Position numbers and translations under genes: made by a program. Under the pieces are notes generated by a model. That model was given only the letters and a program-made list of their open reading frames with translations. It did not search any database and had not been told where the DNA came from. Shown here in pieces: positions 38,168-49,413 of a stretch of 64,000 nt of DNA; position 1 is the first letter of the stretch; every line of letters starts with the position of its first letter. The DNA comes from an uncultured Acetobacteroides sp. (GTDB lineage: Bacteria; Bacteroidota; Bacteroidia; Bacteroidales; ZOR0009). Location: the NCBI RefSeq assembly GCF_963678165.1, contig NZ_OY782755.1, forward strand, positions 1,736,001 through 1,800,000. Reading direction: 5' to 3'.

Positions 38168-38317
38168 GTTTGTAGTGGTTTTGCTCGGTTCGTACACCTT
38201 TGTTTCAAACAATCCTGTTTCAACAAATCGATCTCTGTCATTACCAACTTTGGTATTTCCACTATTCCCTTCTCACCACTCCCTATTCCCAAGTTTTTCA
38301 TTTTTCATTTCACAGCC

Positions 38318-38920
38318 ATGAACCTCACTCAAACCTACCAATTCCTGGAGTCTCGTGGCAAGGCCACCCTCAACCCCAGCTTCAAAATCTACCAGGAGGA
38401 TCACGAACTATTCCTAAAGCTGCTGGCCTACTTCACCAACAACCAGCAGGCTTGCCAGAAGTACACCATTTCGCCCCGTAAAGGGATAATGCTGTCCGGC
38501 CCTGTCGGATGTGGAAAAACAAGCCTTATGCGACTTTTCAACACGCTTTTGCTACCCCAGTACAAGTACCAGGTGAAGCCCTGTCGAGATATCAGCTTCG
38601 AGTTCAACCGCGATGGCTACTCAGTAATCCACAAGTACAGCACCAACTCCTATAACCGTGGCCAGCACAAGATCTACTGCTTCGACGACCTCGGTACCGA
38701 AAACCACCTCAAGTTCTACGGCGTGGAGTGCAACGTCATGGCCGAAATCCTGCTATCCCGCTACGACCAATTTTGCCTTCAAGGTCTAACAACCCATCTA
38801 ACCACCAACCTCAACAGCATTGACATCGAGGAGCAGTACGGCAAGCGCGTTCGTTCCCGTATGCGCGAAATGTTTAACCTGCTGGCGTTTGATGTTAATT
38901 CAAAGGACAAACGAGTATAA
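38318..38920 (+). CDS. DnaC/IstB-like P-loop ATPase (putative helicase loader)
   Basis: This 200-residue AAA+ type ATPase has Walker A as GPVGCGKTSLM, Walker B as IYCFDDLGTE, a sensor-like HLTTNLNS and a terminal arginine-rich GKRVRSRMREMF. These match DnaC/IstB helicase-loader ATPases. It is transcribed in line with the excisionase-like and replication-type genes, separated from them by the iteron/A-T origin. It probably delivers the host DnaB helicase to the element's origin. It marks the end of the GC-rich left backbone. Confidence 0.8.
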   Translation: MNLTQTYQFLESRGKATLNPSFKIYQEDHELFLKLLAYFTNNQQACQKYTISPRKGIMLSGPVGCGKTSLMRLFNTLLLPQYKYQVKPCRDISFEFNRDGYSVIHKYSTNSYNRGQHKIYCFDDLGTENHLKFYGVECNVMAEILLSRYDQFCLQGLTTHLTTNLNSIDIEEQYGKRVRSRMREMFNLLAFDVNSKDKRV

Positions 38921-38971
38921 TACAAATTGAACGCATATTGGTTTCAATAGCCCAATAGAGTGTATAGTTTC

Positions 38972-39865
38972 TTAATTTAATAGCCTATATTGATTTGGAG
39001 TATAACCTGTTTCGTTTTTAAACATACGACTAAAGTGCTGTGAATGCTTGAAACCTAACTCATAGGCTATCTCACCTATAGATTTGCTTGTATCAAATAC
39101 TCTCTCCTTGGCAATATCAATTAATTTCAATTGAATATACTCTTGAGCGGATTTACCAGTTTCCTTCTTTATTAAATCCCCAAAATAGTTTGCAGATAGG
39201 TGAATCTTTTCTGCACAATATTTTACAGTTGGCAACCCTAATCTTTGGGGTATTTCTGAACTAAAATATTCATTTAGCAAGTTCTCAAACTTTTGCAAGA
39301 TATCTTTATTAACATTACTTCGAGTAATGAACTGACGATCGTAAAAGCGCATGCAATAATTAAGCAACAGTTCTATATTGTTTGCAATAAGCGTTTTACT
39401 GTGCGTGTCTATTGATTGCCTTAGTTCATAATCGATTTTAAGAAGGCAGTCGATAATGATTTGCCTTTCTTTTTCTGATAGGTGGAGCGCTTCATTTACC
39501 TCGTAAGAGAAGAATGAGTAATTCTTAATGTTATGACCTAACGAAGTTCCACGAATTAAATCAGGATGAAATAGTAAAGCCCAACCTTTGGGTTCTACTA
39601 TGTCATTGCTGTTAATGCCTACAACCTGTCCTGGAGCTACAAAAACCAAAGTTCCTTCTTGATAATCATAGTAGTTACATCCATATTTAAGTTCTCCGCA
39701 TTTTACATCCTTCAAAAACACACAGTAAAATCCAAAGTTTATGCGTAAACTCTTGGTAGGGTTTGCCTTCGACATATCAACTACACTAACCAATGGATGG
39801 AGCGTCTCAACTCCTCTCATCGAGTTGTACTGACTAATATTATCCAATTTAAGAATATCGTCCAT
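38972..39865 (-). CDS. AraC-family transcriptional regulator
   Basis: This 297-residue regulator has an N-terminal cupin-like sensor domain (about 20-130, with YDYQEGTLVFVAPGQVVGIN). A C-terminal double helix-turn-helix follows (about 200-297), ending IGEIAYELGFKHSQHFSRMF and GYTPNQYR, the AraC signature. It is divergent from the aldo/keto reductase gene at 40.0 kb. The shared 174-bp spacer holds two 14-bp direct repeats 21 bp apart, a good AraC-type operator. It most likely activates the redox cluster in response to an aldehyde or quinone-like compound; the inducer is unknown. Confidence 0.92.
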   Translation of the reverse strand: MDDILKLDNISQYNSMRGVETLHPLVSVVDMSKANPTKSLRINFGFYCVFLKDVKCGELKYGCNYYDYQEGTLVFVAPGQVVGINSNDIVEPKGWALLFHPDLIRGTSLGHNIKNYSFFSYEVNEALHLSEKERQIIIDCLLKIDYELRQSIDTHSKTLIANNIELLLNYCMRFYDRQFITRSNVNKDILQKFENLLNEYFSSEIPQRLGLPTVKYCAEKIHLSANYFGDLIKKETGKSAQEYIQLKLIDIAKERVFDTSKSIGEIAYELGFKHSQHFSRMFKNETGYTPNQYRLLN

Positions 39866-39930
39866 AGTGGCATTTTTAAAAGGTACAGCACAAATTTAGT
39901 CCTTATTTTATAGCTAGTTATAGTCAATTT

Positions 39931-41023
<1,093 letters not shown>

Positions 41024-41027
41024 TGAC

Positions 41028-41594
41028 ATGAAAATCAAATTTATTTTAGTAGCATTAGCGGGTATGCTAATGGTTTACTCAGGAGCAGAAGCCCAATCCA
41101 ATACCAAATCAAAGAGAGTCTTAGTTGCATACTTTTCTCATAGCGGGAATACTCGTGTTATTGCCCAATATATTCAGGAAATTAGTGGCGGAGATCTTTT
41201 CGAAATAGTTCCTGTCAAGCAATACCCAACCGATTATAATTCAGTTGTCGATCAAGCAAAGAAGGAGATCAATGCAGGATACAAACCCGCATTGAAGTCT
41301 AAACTCGCCAGTATTGATCGCTATGATGTCATTTTTATAGGATCGCCTAACTGGTGGAGTACCATCGCTCCCCCAGTTTCTACCTTTCTGTCTTCCTTTA
41401 ACTTTAGTGGTAAGACTATTATACCATTTATCACCCATGAGGGAAGCCGAATGGGACGAAGCGTGATCGATATAAAAAAGCTCTGCCCTCAATCAACTGT
41501 ATTGGAAGGCTACGCATGCCGAGGTAGCAATGTGAAAGATGCACATGACGAAGTGGCGAACTGGCTACAAAAAATAAATATGGTTAAGAAATAG
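41028..41594 (+). CDS. Exported flavodoxin
   Basis: This 188-residue flavodoxin fold is preceded by a signal peptide (KIKFILVALAGMLMVYSG, cleavage likely after AEAQ). The FMN phosphate loop is YFSHSGNTRVIAQYI. SPNWWSTIAPP and THEGSRMGRS form the isoalloxazine loops. Signal peptides on flavodoxins are unusual but occur in Bacteroidota, where the protein would act in the periplasm. The start at 41028 lies 4 bases after the reductase stop. A second flavodoxin without signal peptide is encoded at 48.9 kb. Confidence 0.88.
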   Translation: MKIKFILVALAGMLMVYSGAEAQSNTKSKRVLVAYFSHSGNTRVIAQYIQEISGGDLFEIVPVKQYPTDYNSVVDQAKKEINAGYKPALKSKLASIDRYDVIFIGSPNWWSTIAPPVSTFLSSFNFSGKTIIPFITHEGSRMGRSVIDIKKLCPQSTVLEGYACRGSNVKDAHDEVANWLQKINMVKK

Positions 41595-41745
41595 CATATT
41601 ATAAAGCGTTTCTTTTCGAGTTCTCCTCTTTTTTAAATGGATGGTGGAGTTCCTGTATCATACAGGTTCTGTGACCTTGTGCACCATAATCGTAAGCTTA
41701 GTTGTGGATAATGAAAGAAACTATTTGTGATTTCTACAACAATGA

Positions 41746-43014
41746 ATGATAGTGAACTTTAAATATTTAAAGCAATTAGTTTTTTGCCTCTATCTACTTT
41801 CAATAACACTCATCTCAATTGCTCAATACAAAAATCAAAACAATATGGATTCATTTTATGCTAAAGGGGTTGAGGCTCCCTCTCAATATTTTGTAGGCAA
41901 AGTCTGGGTTAATATAAATATAAACCAGAACGATAACTACAACTCGATGATTGGGACGGTAAATTTTGAGCCAAGTGCCAGAACAAATTGGCATACACAT
42001 GCTAGCGGACAAATACTTTTTGTAATCGATGGAGTTGGTTACTACCAAGAGAAAGGGAAGCCGGTACAGATCATTCGAAAGGGTGATGTGGTGAAAATTC
42101 CTAAAAATGTAATTCATTGGCATGGAGCCTCTCATAGTAATTCGATGACTCACATTGCCATTGTGACTGACCTCGATAAAGACCAAACAGATTGGTTAGA
42201 ACCTGTATCAGACAAGGAGTACGATAACGGGGATCAAGCCCTACAGGAATCCACAAAGGCTACAAGCCTTACAGAAACCGCCATAAAAAATCACCATGAG
42301 CTTTGGCCCAACTACATTTCAAAAGCAAAGCAAACCGACCCTGAATTAGTTGAGGTGTTCGACAACTTTGCATTCGACGAAGTTATTAGCCATAGCAACA
42401 TCGATACAAAAACACGTGTTATGACGATTATGGCTTCAACCATTGCATCACAAGCACTAACAGAGTATAAGATGTTTGTCAATGCAGCCCTTAATGTTGG
42501 GGTTACGCCAGTAGAAGTCAAGGAGATCATCTACCAAGCCATTCCTTATGTAGGCATTGCCAAAGTGATTGATTTTCTCTATGCTACCAACGAAATACTT
42601 ATTGAACGAGGAATAGCGTTGCCATTGGACGGACAATCTACCACTACTCCCGAAACAAGGCTAGAAGCAGGTCTCGCTTTGCAAAAGAGCATATTTGGCA
42701 ACATGATCGACAAACTGTATGAGCAATCCCCAAAAAATCAGCTGCACATTCAGCGCTTCTTGTCCGACAACTGTTTCGGTGACTATTTAACACGAAAAGG
42801 GCTTGATGTAAAAACTCGCGAGTTACTCACCTTTTCCATGCTAATTAGCATGGGAGGGGCAGAATCGCAAGTTAAAGGACATATTCAGGGAAATATCAGT
42901 GTGGGCAACAACAAGGAAACCTTAATAGGTGTAGCAACACAGCTTCTTCCTTACATCGGGTATCCAAGAACACTGAATGCCCTTAATTCAATTAATGAAT
43001 TAACAGCCAAATAA
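41746..43014 (+). CDS. Exported cupin plus carboxymuconolactone-decarboxylase fusion
   Basis: This 422-residue protein begins with a signal peptide (LKQLVFCLYLLSITLISIAQ). A cupin domain follows with the metal-binding H-x-H in NWHTHASGQ and a later HWHGASH. Then come one or two carboxymuconolactone decarboxylase (CMD/AhpD-like) domains (NIDTKTRVMTIMASTIASQAL; LDVKTRELLTFSMLIS). CMD proteins include decarboxylases and peroxidase-like reductases, but the AhpD Cys-x-x-Cys is not seen here. It lies between two reductases of the AraC-controlled set. Role: probably oxidation or detoxification of small organic acids or peroxides outside the cytoplasm. Confidence 0.85.
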   Translation: MIVNFKYLKQLVFCLYLLSITLISIAQYKNQNNMDSFYAKGVEAPSQYFVGKVWVNININQNDNYNSMIGTVNFEPSARTNWHTHASGQILFVIDGVGYYQEKGKPVQIIRKGDVVKIPKNVIHWHGASHSNSMTHIAIVTDLDKDQTDWLEPVSDKEYDNGDQALQESTKATSLTETAIKNHHELWPNYISKAKQTDPELVEVFDNFAFDEVISHSNIDTKTRVMTIMASTIASQALTEYKMFVNAALNVGVTPVEVKEIIYQAIPYVGIAKVIDFLYATNEILIERGIALPLDGQSTTTPETRLEAGLALQKSIFGNMIDKLYEQSPKNQLHIQRFLSDNCFGDYLTRKGLDVKTRELLTFSMLISMGGAESQVKGHIQGNISVGNNKETLIGVATQLLPYIGYPRTLNALNSINELTAK

Positions 43015-43031
43015 TTAAAAAGTAAGAACAG

Positions 43032-44024
43032 ATGAAGTACGTTAAGTTAGGTAATACAGGTTTGGATGTATCCAAGATCTGTCTGGGTATGATGAGTTTC
43101 GGGAAACCAGGTAATGAAAACGGTCTTTTCCCTTGGGCAAAGAATTTTGAAGACGCTAAACCGATTTTCAAAAAAGCAATTGAGTTGGGTGTCAATTTTT
43201 TCGATACTGCCAATATCTATCAAATGGGATCAAGCGAGGAAGTGACTGGTAAATTGATCAAAGAGTTTGGATTGGATAGAGACGACATTGTGGTTGCAAC
43301 AAAAGTTAGAATGGATATGCGCCCAGGTAAGCCCAATGGCGGAGGTCTTTCCCGTAAAGAAATTATGAGTGAAATTGATAAGAGTCTGAAGCGTTTACAG
43401 TTGGATTATGTTGATCTTTATCAGATCCATCGTTTAGATCCCCTTACTCCTATGGAAGAGATTATGGAAGCTCTTCATGATGTAGTTAAAAGTGGTAAAG
43501 TAAGATATATTGGTGCTTCTACCATGTACGCATGGGAATTCGAACGAATGCAAAATATTGCAGAAAAAAACGGTTGGACAAAATTTGTTTCCATGCAAAA
43601 TCAATACAACCTGATATATCGTGAGGAAGAGCGTGAAATGATTCCGTTGTGTCAGGATCGCAAAGTGGCAATTATCCCTTGGAGCCCACTTGCTGGTGGA
43701 CGCGTTGCACACCCTTGGGGTACTAAAACTTCTCGTGTTGAGATTGACGAAGTTTCAAAATGGGTTTGGGATGGCACAAATGCATTGGACAAAGTTGTAG
43801 TAGATAACTTGGAGAGGATTGCTAAAGAATGTGGTGTGTCAATGGCACAAACTGCTCTGGCTTGGATGCTTAGCAAACCATTTGTAACATCTCCTATTGT
43901 TGGTACAACATCTGTACACCATGTTGAAGAGGCTGTTGCCGCTCTTGATATTCAACTTTCTGTTGATGAGATTGCTGCACTTGAAAAACCCTATGTAAAT
44001 CATCCCGTTTTAGGTATGATGTAA
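43032..44024 (+). CDS. Aldo/keto reductase (Tas/YajO-like)
   Basis: This 330-residue AKR has the tetrad in FFDTANIYQMG (Asp, Tyr), VVATKVRMD (Lys) and DLYQIHRLDP (His). NQYNLIYREEEREM and SPIVGTTS follow, the latter the cofactor phosphate loop. The YajO/PhrB-like wording suggests reduction of aldehydes or aryl ketones. It begins 17 bases after the cupin-CMD gene and is closed by a strong hairpin terminator, making 40.0-44.0 kb one likely transcript. Confidence 0.92.
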   Translation: MKYVKLGNTGLDVSKICLGMMSFGKPGNENGLFPWAKNFEDAKPIFKKAIELGVNFFDTANIYQMGSSEEVTGKLIKEFGLDRDDIVVATKVRMDMRPGKPNGGGLSRKEIMSEIDKSLKRLQLDYVDLYQIHRLDPLTPMEEIMEALHDVVKSGKVRYIGASTMYAWEFERMQNIAEKNGWTKFVSMQNQYNLIYREEEREMIPLCQDRKVAIIPWSPLAGGRVAHPWGTKTSRVEIDEVSKWVWDGTNALDKVVVDNLERIAKECGVSMAQTALAWMLSKPFVTSPIVGTTSVHHVEEAVAALDIQLSVDEIAALEKPYVNHPVLGMM

Positions 44025-44031
44025 TAACACC

Positions 44032-44068
44032 TTTATATGAGGGTGTTAGATCGGCACCCTCATATAAA
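44032..44068 (+). terminator. Intrinsic terminator closing the first redox operon
   Basis: A 14-bp perfect stem (tttatatgagggtg and complement) with a 9-base loop lies 7 bases after the reductase stop codon. Confidence 0.8.
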
Positions 44069-44104
44069 AGTTATCTTCCCTGAAAGTAAATTGAAAAAAT
44101 ATAT

Positions 44105-44430
44105 ATGACAGGAAAAGCCATAAAAAATCACGAAGAATTATGGCCTGGTAATACTCCAATTGAATCAGAGCCTGAACTGATTGAGTTTTTTGGAAATTTG
44201 GTTTTCGATGATGTTTCAAGTTATGGTAACATCGATATCATAAATCAGAGTGATGACTGCGATGAGTTTTTGCATTGTTCAAGGTGCTCTGGCTGAATGC
44301 AAAATAGTTTGCCAATGTGCCATTGAATATAGCTCTTGCCTTATATCCGTTACCTCAAAACTTTAATAACACATTGAATGCTATTAACGAGGTATTACGC
44401 TATTTAAAGGCATTGCATTGGATTGTTTGA
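44105..44430 (+). pseudogene. Decayed carboxymuconolactone-decarboxylase gene
   Basis: The first 40 codons (KAIKNHEELWPGN onward) parallel the CMD part of the protein encoded at 42.2-43.0 kb. A frameshift near 44247 then puts the family continuation RVMTAMSFCIVQGALAEC into another frame. After a large internal deletion only the C-terminal end TLNAINEVLRYLKAL remains, before the TGA at 44428. This is a duplicate in an advanced state of decay rather than a functional gene. Confidence 0.85.
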
Positions 44431-44467
44431 AGCAGATAGTTTTTGACAAATTTAAAACACAATAAAA

Positions 44468-45652
44468 ATGGAAAATTTCAGCTTTTATATACCAACAACC
44501 GTTCATTTCGGCAAAGGTCAGATCGCTAATTTAAGCGCTTCGATAAAGCAGTTCGGAGGAAGCAAAGTCTTGCTTGCTTATGGAGGAGGAAGCGTTAAGA
44601 AAAACGGTATTTATGATGCCGTTGTCGCAGAATTGAAAAAAGTTTCCATTGCTTTTGTTGACTGCGATGGCATTAAACCCAATCCACCTGTTGAGGATGT
44701 AAACCGAGGCATTAAGATTTACAAAGAGAATGCATGTGATTTCATTTTAGCCGTTGGTGGAGGTTCTACAATTGACGCTTGTAAGGCAATGGCTGCTGGT
44801 GTTTGCTACAATGGCGATGTGATGGATCTGATGGCAGGTGGAAAAGGAGAAATTAAAGCAGCTGCTCCATTGGCATCTGTATTAACTATGGCAGGTACAG
44901 GAAGCGAATTGGATATGGGTGGAGTAATTACTGCTGGAGAAGACCATAAGAAGCACACAATTATGCATCCGCTTCTTTACCCAAAATTCTCTATACTCGA
45001 TCCAACCTATACTTTTTCAGTGCCAGAAATTCATTCGATGGCCGGTTGTTTCGACGCCTTGAATCACCTTATTGAGTGTTATTTTATTGCTGGAAGCGAA
45101 TCTACCGATGTTCAAAACATGATGAACGAAGGGCTGATGAGGTCAATCATTAAAAATGCTCCTTTGGTTCTCGCAAATCCACAAGATTATAATGCTAGGG
45201 CTAACATTATGTGGGCAAGTTCAATGGCCTTAGCAAGTTTCCAGTTTGCAATCGGTAAAAAAGGTTCAAACTGGCCAATGCACAGTATGGGGCACGAGTT
45301 GTCAAGCCTTTACGATATGACTCACGGTGTTACTTTAGCGCTTATTGCTCCTGCTTATCTGGAATTTTCCCTACAAAAAGCCCCTGAATATACGTGGTTG
45401 TTCGCAAATTTCGCCAGAAATGTATTTGGGGTGATTGAATCCGACGATGCGGTAGCAGCAACAAAAGGCATTGAATGCCTAAAAGAATTTACCTTGAAAA
45501 TTAAGATGCCTAAAAACCTCAAAGACGCTGGTGTCGAAGAAAGCAAACTAGAATATTTGGCAGCTAAAGCAACTGAGTGGGGTAACATTGGCGCACTCTG
45601 CAAAATTGAAAAAGAAGAAGCCTTTGAGATATTCAATAGGGCCTTTGCCTAA
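44468..45652 (+). CDS. Iron-dependent alcohol dehydrogenase (BDH-like)
   Basis: This 394-residue type III alcohol dehydrogenase has GGGS-type NAD(P) loops (AVGGGSTIDACKAMA) and metal ligands in CFDALNHLIE (Asp, His) and HSMGHELSSLYDMTHG (two His). The wording follows butanol dehydrogenase/YqhD-like enzymes that reduce aldehydes. It fits a detoxification set with three aldo/keto reductases. It lies after the decayed CMD gene and a 37-base gap. A weak hairpin follows. Confidence 0.93.
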   Translation: MENFSFYIPTTVHFGKGQIANLSASIKQFGGSKVLLAYGGGSVKKNGIYDAVVAELKKVSIAFVDCDGIKPNPPVEDVNRGIKIYKENACDFILAVGGGSTIDACKAMAAGVCYNGDVMDLMAGGKGEIKAAAPLASVLTMAGTGSELDMGGVITAGEDHKKHTIMHPLLYPKFSILDPTYTFSVPEIHSMAGCFDALNHLIECYFIAGSESTDVQNMMNEGLMRSIIKNAPLVLANPQDYNARANIMWASSMALASFQFAIGKKGSNWPMHSMGHELSSLYDMTHGVTLALIAPAYLEFSLQKAPEYTWLFANFARNVFGVIESDDAVAATKGIECLKEFTLKIKMPKNLKDAGVEESKLEYLAAKATEWGNIGALCKIEKEEAFEIFNRAFA

Positions 45653-45659
45653 TTAATTG

Positions 45660-45690
45660 GAGCCTCCGAGTTTAGCATCCTTGGAGGTTC
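45660..45690 (+). terminator. Weak hairpin after the alcohol dehydrogenase gene
   Basis: gagcctcc pairs with ggaggttc (one G-T pair) over a 15-base loop, followed by a T/A-rich stretch. It could be a terminator. Confidence 0.4.
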
Positions 45691-45746
45691 TATTCAATAA
45701 TTTCCTTACGGCTGATTTAATTAACCCATTATCATCTACTTTTTAT

Positions 45747-46286
45747 ATGAGTAAAAAAGTTGTAGTCATTTCGTCAAGTCCTCGTAGAGGAGGTAATTCT
45801 GATATTTTATGCGATCAATTTATTACGGGTGCACATTCGGCTGGTCATCAGGTTGAGAAATTTTTTCTTAAGGATAAGAAAATCAACTATTGTACTGGAT
45901 GCGGCGTCTGCCTTAACGGCGAAAAAAGCTGCCCTCAAAAAGATGACATGGCTGATCTCCTCTCAAAACTGATTGCAGCAGACATCATTGTAATGGCAAC
46001 ACCAGTGTATTTCTACACCATGTGCGGTCAAATGAAAACATTCATCGACCGAATTTGTGCCCGATACATCGAAGTCAAAAACAAAGATTTTTACTTTATC
46101 GTTACAGCGGCCGATAGCAATAAACAAGCTTTAGACAAAACCATCGAAGAATTTCGTGGATTTCTAGATTGTCTCGATAATCCGAGTGAAAAGGGGATTG
46201 TCTATGGTACAAGCGCATGGAACATTGGAGAAATTAAAAATTCAAAAGCAATGTCTCAAGCGTTGGAAATGGGAATAAATATCTAA
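45747..46286 (+). CDS. NADPH-dependent FMN reductase family protein
   Basis: This 179-residue flavodoxin-like oxidoreductase has the FMN phosphate loop in SSSPRRGGNSDILCDQF and the pattern CTGCGVCLNGEKSC. It also has ATPVYFYTMCGQMKTFIDR, which is typical of the multimeric flavodoxin WrbA-like/iron-sulfur flavoprotein branch. The cysteine spacing resembles the Fe-S site of iron-sulfur flavoproteins, but only three to four cysteines are available. Start at 45747; the earlier in-frame leader reads through the hairpin spacer. It probably reduces quinones, nitro compounds or similar electrophiles. Confidence 0.88.
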   Translation: MSKKVVVISSSPRRGGNSDILCDQFITGAHSAGHQVEKFFLKDKKINYCTGCGVCLNGEKSCPQKDDMADLLSKLIAADIIVMATPVYFYTMCGQMKTFIDRICARYIEVKNKDFYFIVTAADSNKQALDKTIEEFRGFLDCLDNPSEKGIVYGTSAWNIGEIKNSKAMSQALEMGINI

Positions 46287-46295
46287 TCATTTAAA

Positions 46296-47632
46296 ATGCC
46301 TTCATCTTTAAAAGTAAAATTTTCTAATCGGTACTTGTTTTATCTGTTTCTACCTCTTGTAGTAGAACAGTTTCTAGAGTATTTGGTAGGTTTGGCCGAT
46401 TCTATTATGGTGGCTCATGTCAGCGAATCGGCTGTCTCTGGTGTTTCGTTGGTCGATTTTGTAATGGCATTGCTTATCAGTCTTTTTGCTGCGTTATCAA
46501 CGGGTGGTGCTGTTATTGCAGGTCAATATCTTGGTAAAAAGCAAGTTGATGATGCAAAAGAAGCCGCAAATCAGCTTATTTGGTTTTCTGGTGCTATTTC
46601 TGTTATCATCATGCTGATTGTTTACCTTATTAAACCAATCCTATTAAATACGCTTTTCGGTCAAATTTCCAGTGAGGTTCGTCAAGATGCAAATACCTAC
46701 CTAATGATTACTGCATTATCTATACCTTTTCTGGCTATTTACAGTGCAGGGGCAGCCATTTTTAGATCGATGGGTAATTCAAAGCTCCCAATGCAAATTA
46801 TGCTTGCTATGAATCTTGCCCATGCAGTTGGTAATGCTATCTTGATTTTTGTTTTTCATTTGGGAGTGGAAGGTGTTGCCATACCAACACTTTTGTCGCG
46901 GATAGCTGCTGCCGTTATTATCGTATCGTTAGCGCTAAACAAGAAACAAGTTTTATGCTTAAATCGAAGCTTTTCGCACAAGTTTAATTGGGATATGCTT
47001 AAGCGGATTCTCGGTATAGGATTACCTTATGGACTGGAAAACGGCCTCTTTTACCTGGGGCGTATTGTTGTTCTTAGTTTAGTGGCATCGTTTGGTACTG
47101 CTGCTATTGCCGCCAATGCCGTTTCGGGGACAATTGTGATGTTCCAGGTTTTACCTGGAATGGCTATAGGCTTAGGCTTAACAGTTGTTGTCTCTCAATG
47201 CGTTGGTGCTGGGGAACTAGAATTGGCACAGTATTACACAAACAAGATTATGAAAGTTGTATATGTGGCCAATATCATTAGTTGCGTAATAGTTTTGGCA
47301 ATCCTTCCCGAATTAATGCATATCTATAATCTTTCAGAAATGGCTACTTCTTTGGCCTCCAAAATTGTTTGGGCTCATGGATTGCTATTTGGCCTTTGGC
47401 TTATACATTACCGGTTACGTTCAGAGCCTCTGGCGATGCTAAATTTCCCATGTGGGTTGCTAGTCTATCTATGCTCCTGTGTCGCATAGTATTGGCTTAC
47501 TTGTTCAGTATTTATTTTAATATGGGCATGTTTGGAACTTGGGTAGCAATGTTTGTTGATTGGATTGTAAAAGCCGCAATTTTCATCTATAGGTATTTAA
47601 GTGGCCAATGGATGCAGTTTAAAACAATATAG
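46296..47632 (+). pseudogene. Frameshifted MATE-family efflux transporter
   Basis: The first 365 or so codons encode a typical 12-helix MATE transporter (LFLPLVVEQFLEYLVGLADS at the N-terminus; AAIFRSMGNSKLPMQIML in the middle). Near 47390-47400, after HGLLFGLW, the frame is lost. The expected continuation (PLAYTLPVTFRASGDAKFPM) is found in the next frame and runs to a stop codon at 47630. A single-base deletion explains this. The transporter is broken unless the change is a sequencing error or corrected by frameshifting. MATE proteins export cationic compounds, matching the detoxification theme. Confidence 0.82.
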
Positions 47633-47638
47633 TATTAA

Positions 47639-48487
<849 letters not shown>

Positions 48488-48503
48488 AGTAACATCCAAG
48501 TTG

Positions 48504-48869
48504 ATGAGCAGAACTATAAGAATATCTATTGAGGGTCGAAAGTTTGAAGCATCGCTTAACAGCAATCAAACTGTGGACGACCTCTTGAAAATGTTGCCCT
48601 TAGAGTTGACATTACAGCGTTATGCAGGGCACGAATATTTCGGCAAGTTGCCACAAAAACCTTCCGTAAAGGGGGTGGAGATGACATCTTATGCTCATGC
48701 TGCAGGCATTTACTATTACGATGGCTGGGCTGCCTTTACCGTGCTTTATGGTGATGCAGACATCACCCCATACAAAGTCGTTCATCTTGGAGATTTGGAT
48801 GACGAAGTGATACTATTTCTGAAAAACTCGGATGCTCTTGTAGCCGCTAAAGTTGAAGTTGTAGATTAA
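48504..48869 (+). CDS. Cyclophilin-like fold protein
   Basis: This 121-residue protein has the cyclophilin-like beta-barrel family pattern (IRISIEGRKFEASLNSNQT; LPLELTLQRYAGHEYFGKLP; YHYAxxIYYYDGW-like AHAAGIYYYDGWAAF; VVHLGDLDDEV). The function is unknown. In many genomes it neighbours flavodoxins and aldo/keto reductases, as here. ATG 48504 is chosen over the adjoining TTG. Confidence 0.82.
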   Translation: MSRTIRISIEGRKFEASLNSNQTVDDLLKMLPLELTLQRYAGHEYFGKLPQKPSVKGVEMTSYAHAAGIYYYDGWAAFTVLYGDADITPYKVVHLGDLDDEVILFLKNSDALVAAKVEVVD

Positions 48870-48889
48870 TGTTTTAAAACAAAACGAAT

Positions 48890-49408
48890 ATGTCAAAATG
48901 TTTAATCGCGTATTATTCGCGTAAAGGACAAAATTATGTTGGCGGAAGTATCAAAAATCTGCCGATCGGCAATACCGAAGTAATTGCAAAGAAAATTCAA
49001 GAACTAACGGGCGGTGATTTGTTCCATATAGATACCATTTCACCCTATCCCGTAGATTATATGCAAACAACTAATGTTGCAAAAGAAGAACTCAACACCG
49101 ATTATCGACCTGAATTGAATGATAGGGTAAGTAATATGGATGATTATGACACCATTTACCTGGGATACCCAAACTGGTGGGGAACATTTCCGATGGCAGT
49201 ATGTACTTTTCTGGAATCGTACAACCTCTCAGGCAAAACCATTATCCCGTTTTGTACTAACGAAGGCAGCGGATTGGGGCATAGCGAACGTGATATTAAA
49301 AAGCTTTGTCCAAGCGCAATAGTTCTTCCGGGTATTGCTATTCGTGGAGGTTCAGTAACCAATGCCGATAAACAGGTTGAAAGTTGGGTTAAAAGCCATT
49401 CAAAATAG
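48890..49408 (+). CDS. Flavodoxin, cytoplasmic
   Basis: This 172-residue flavodoxin has no signal peptide. The FMN loop region is YYSRKGQNYVGGSIKNLPIG, an insertion variant of the usual SxTGNT loop seen in other Bacteroidota flavodoxins. GYPNWWGTFPMAV and FCTNEGSGLGHSERDI follow. It would serve as electron carrier or quinone reductase in the cytoplasm, parallel to the exported paralogue at 41.0 kb. It is closely spaced with the cyclophilin-like gene and the TMEM175-like gene. Confidence 0.88.
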   Translation: MSKCLIAYYSRKGQNYVGGSIKNLPIGNTEVIAKKIQELTGGDLFHIDTISPYPVDYMQTTNVAKEELNTDYRPELNDRVSNMDDYDTIYLGYPNWWGTFPMAVCTFLESYNLSGKTIIPFCTNEGSGLGHSERDIKKLCPSAIVLPGIAIRGGSVTNADKQVESWVKSHSK

Positions 49409-49413
49409 TTATC

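Noticed and set aside
37953..38321. Open frame of 122 codons across the iterons and the A/T tract
   Set aside because: It merely translates the repeat array (periodic Met, His, Cys) and the A/T-rich tract; no domain and no conservation pattern.
44105..44296. A functional 63-residue protein
   Set aside because: Its end reads out of frame into CMD coding sequence and the matching C-terminus follows downstream; it is a decayed gene.
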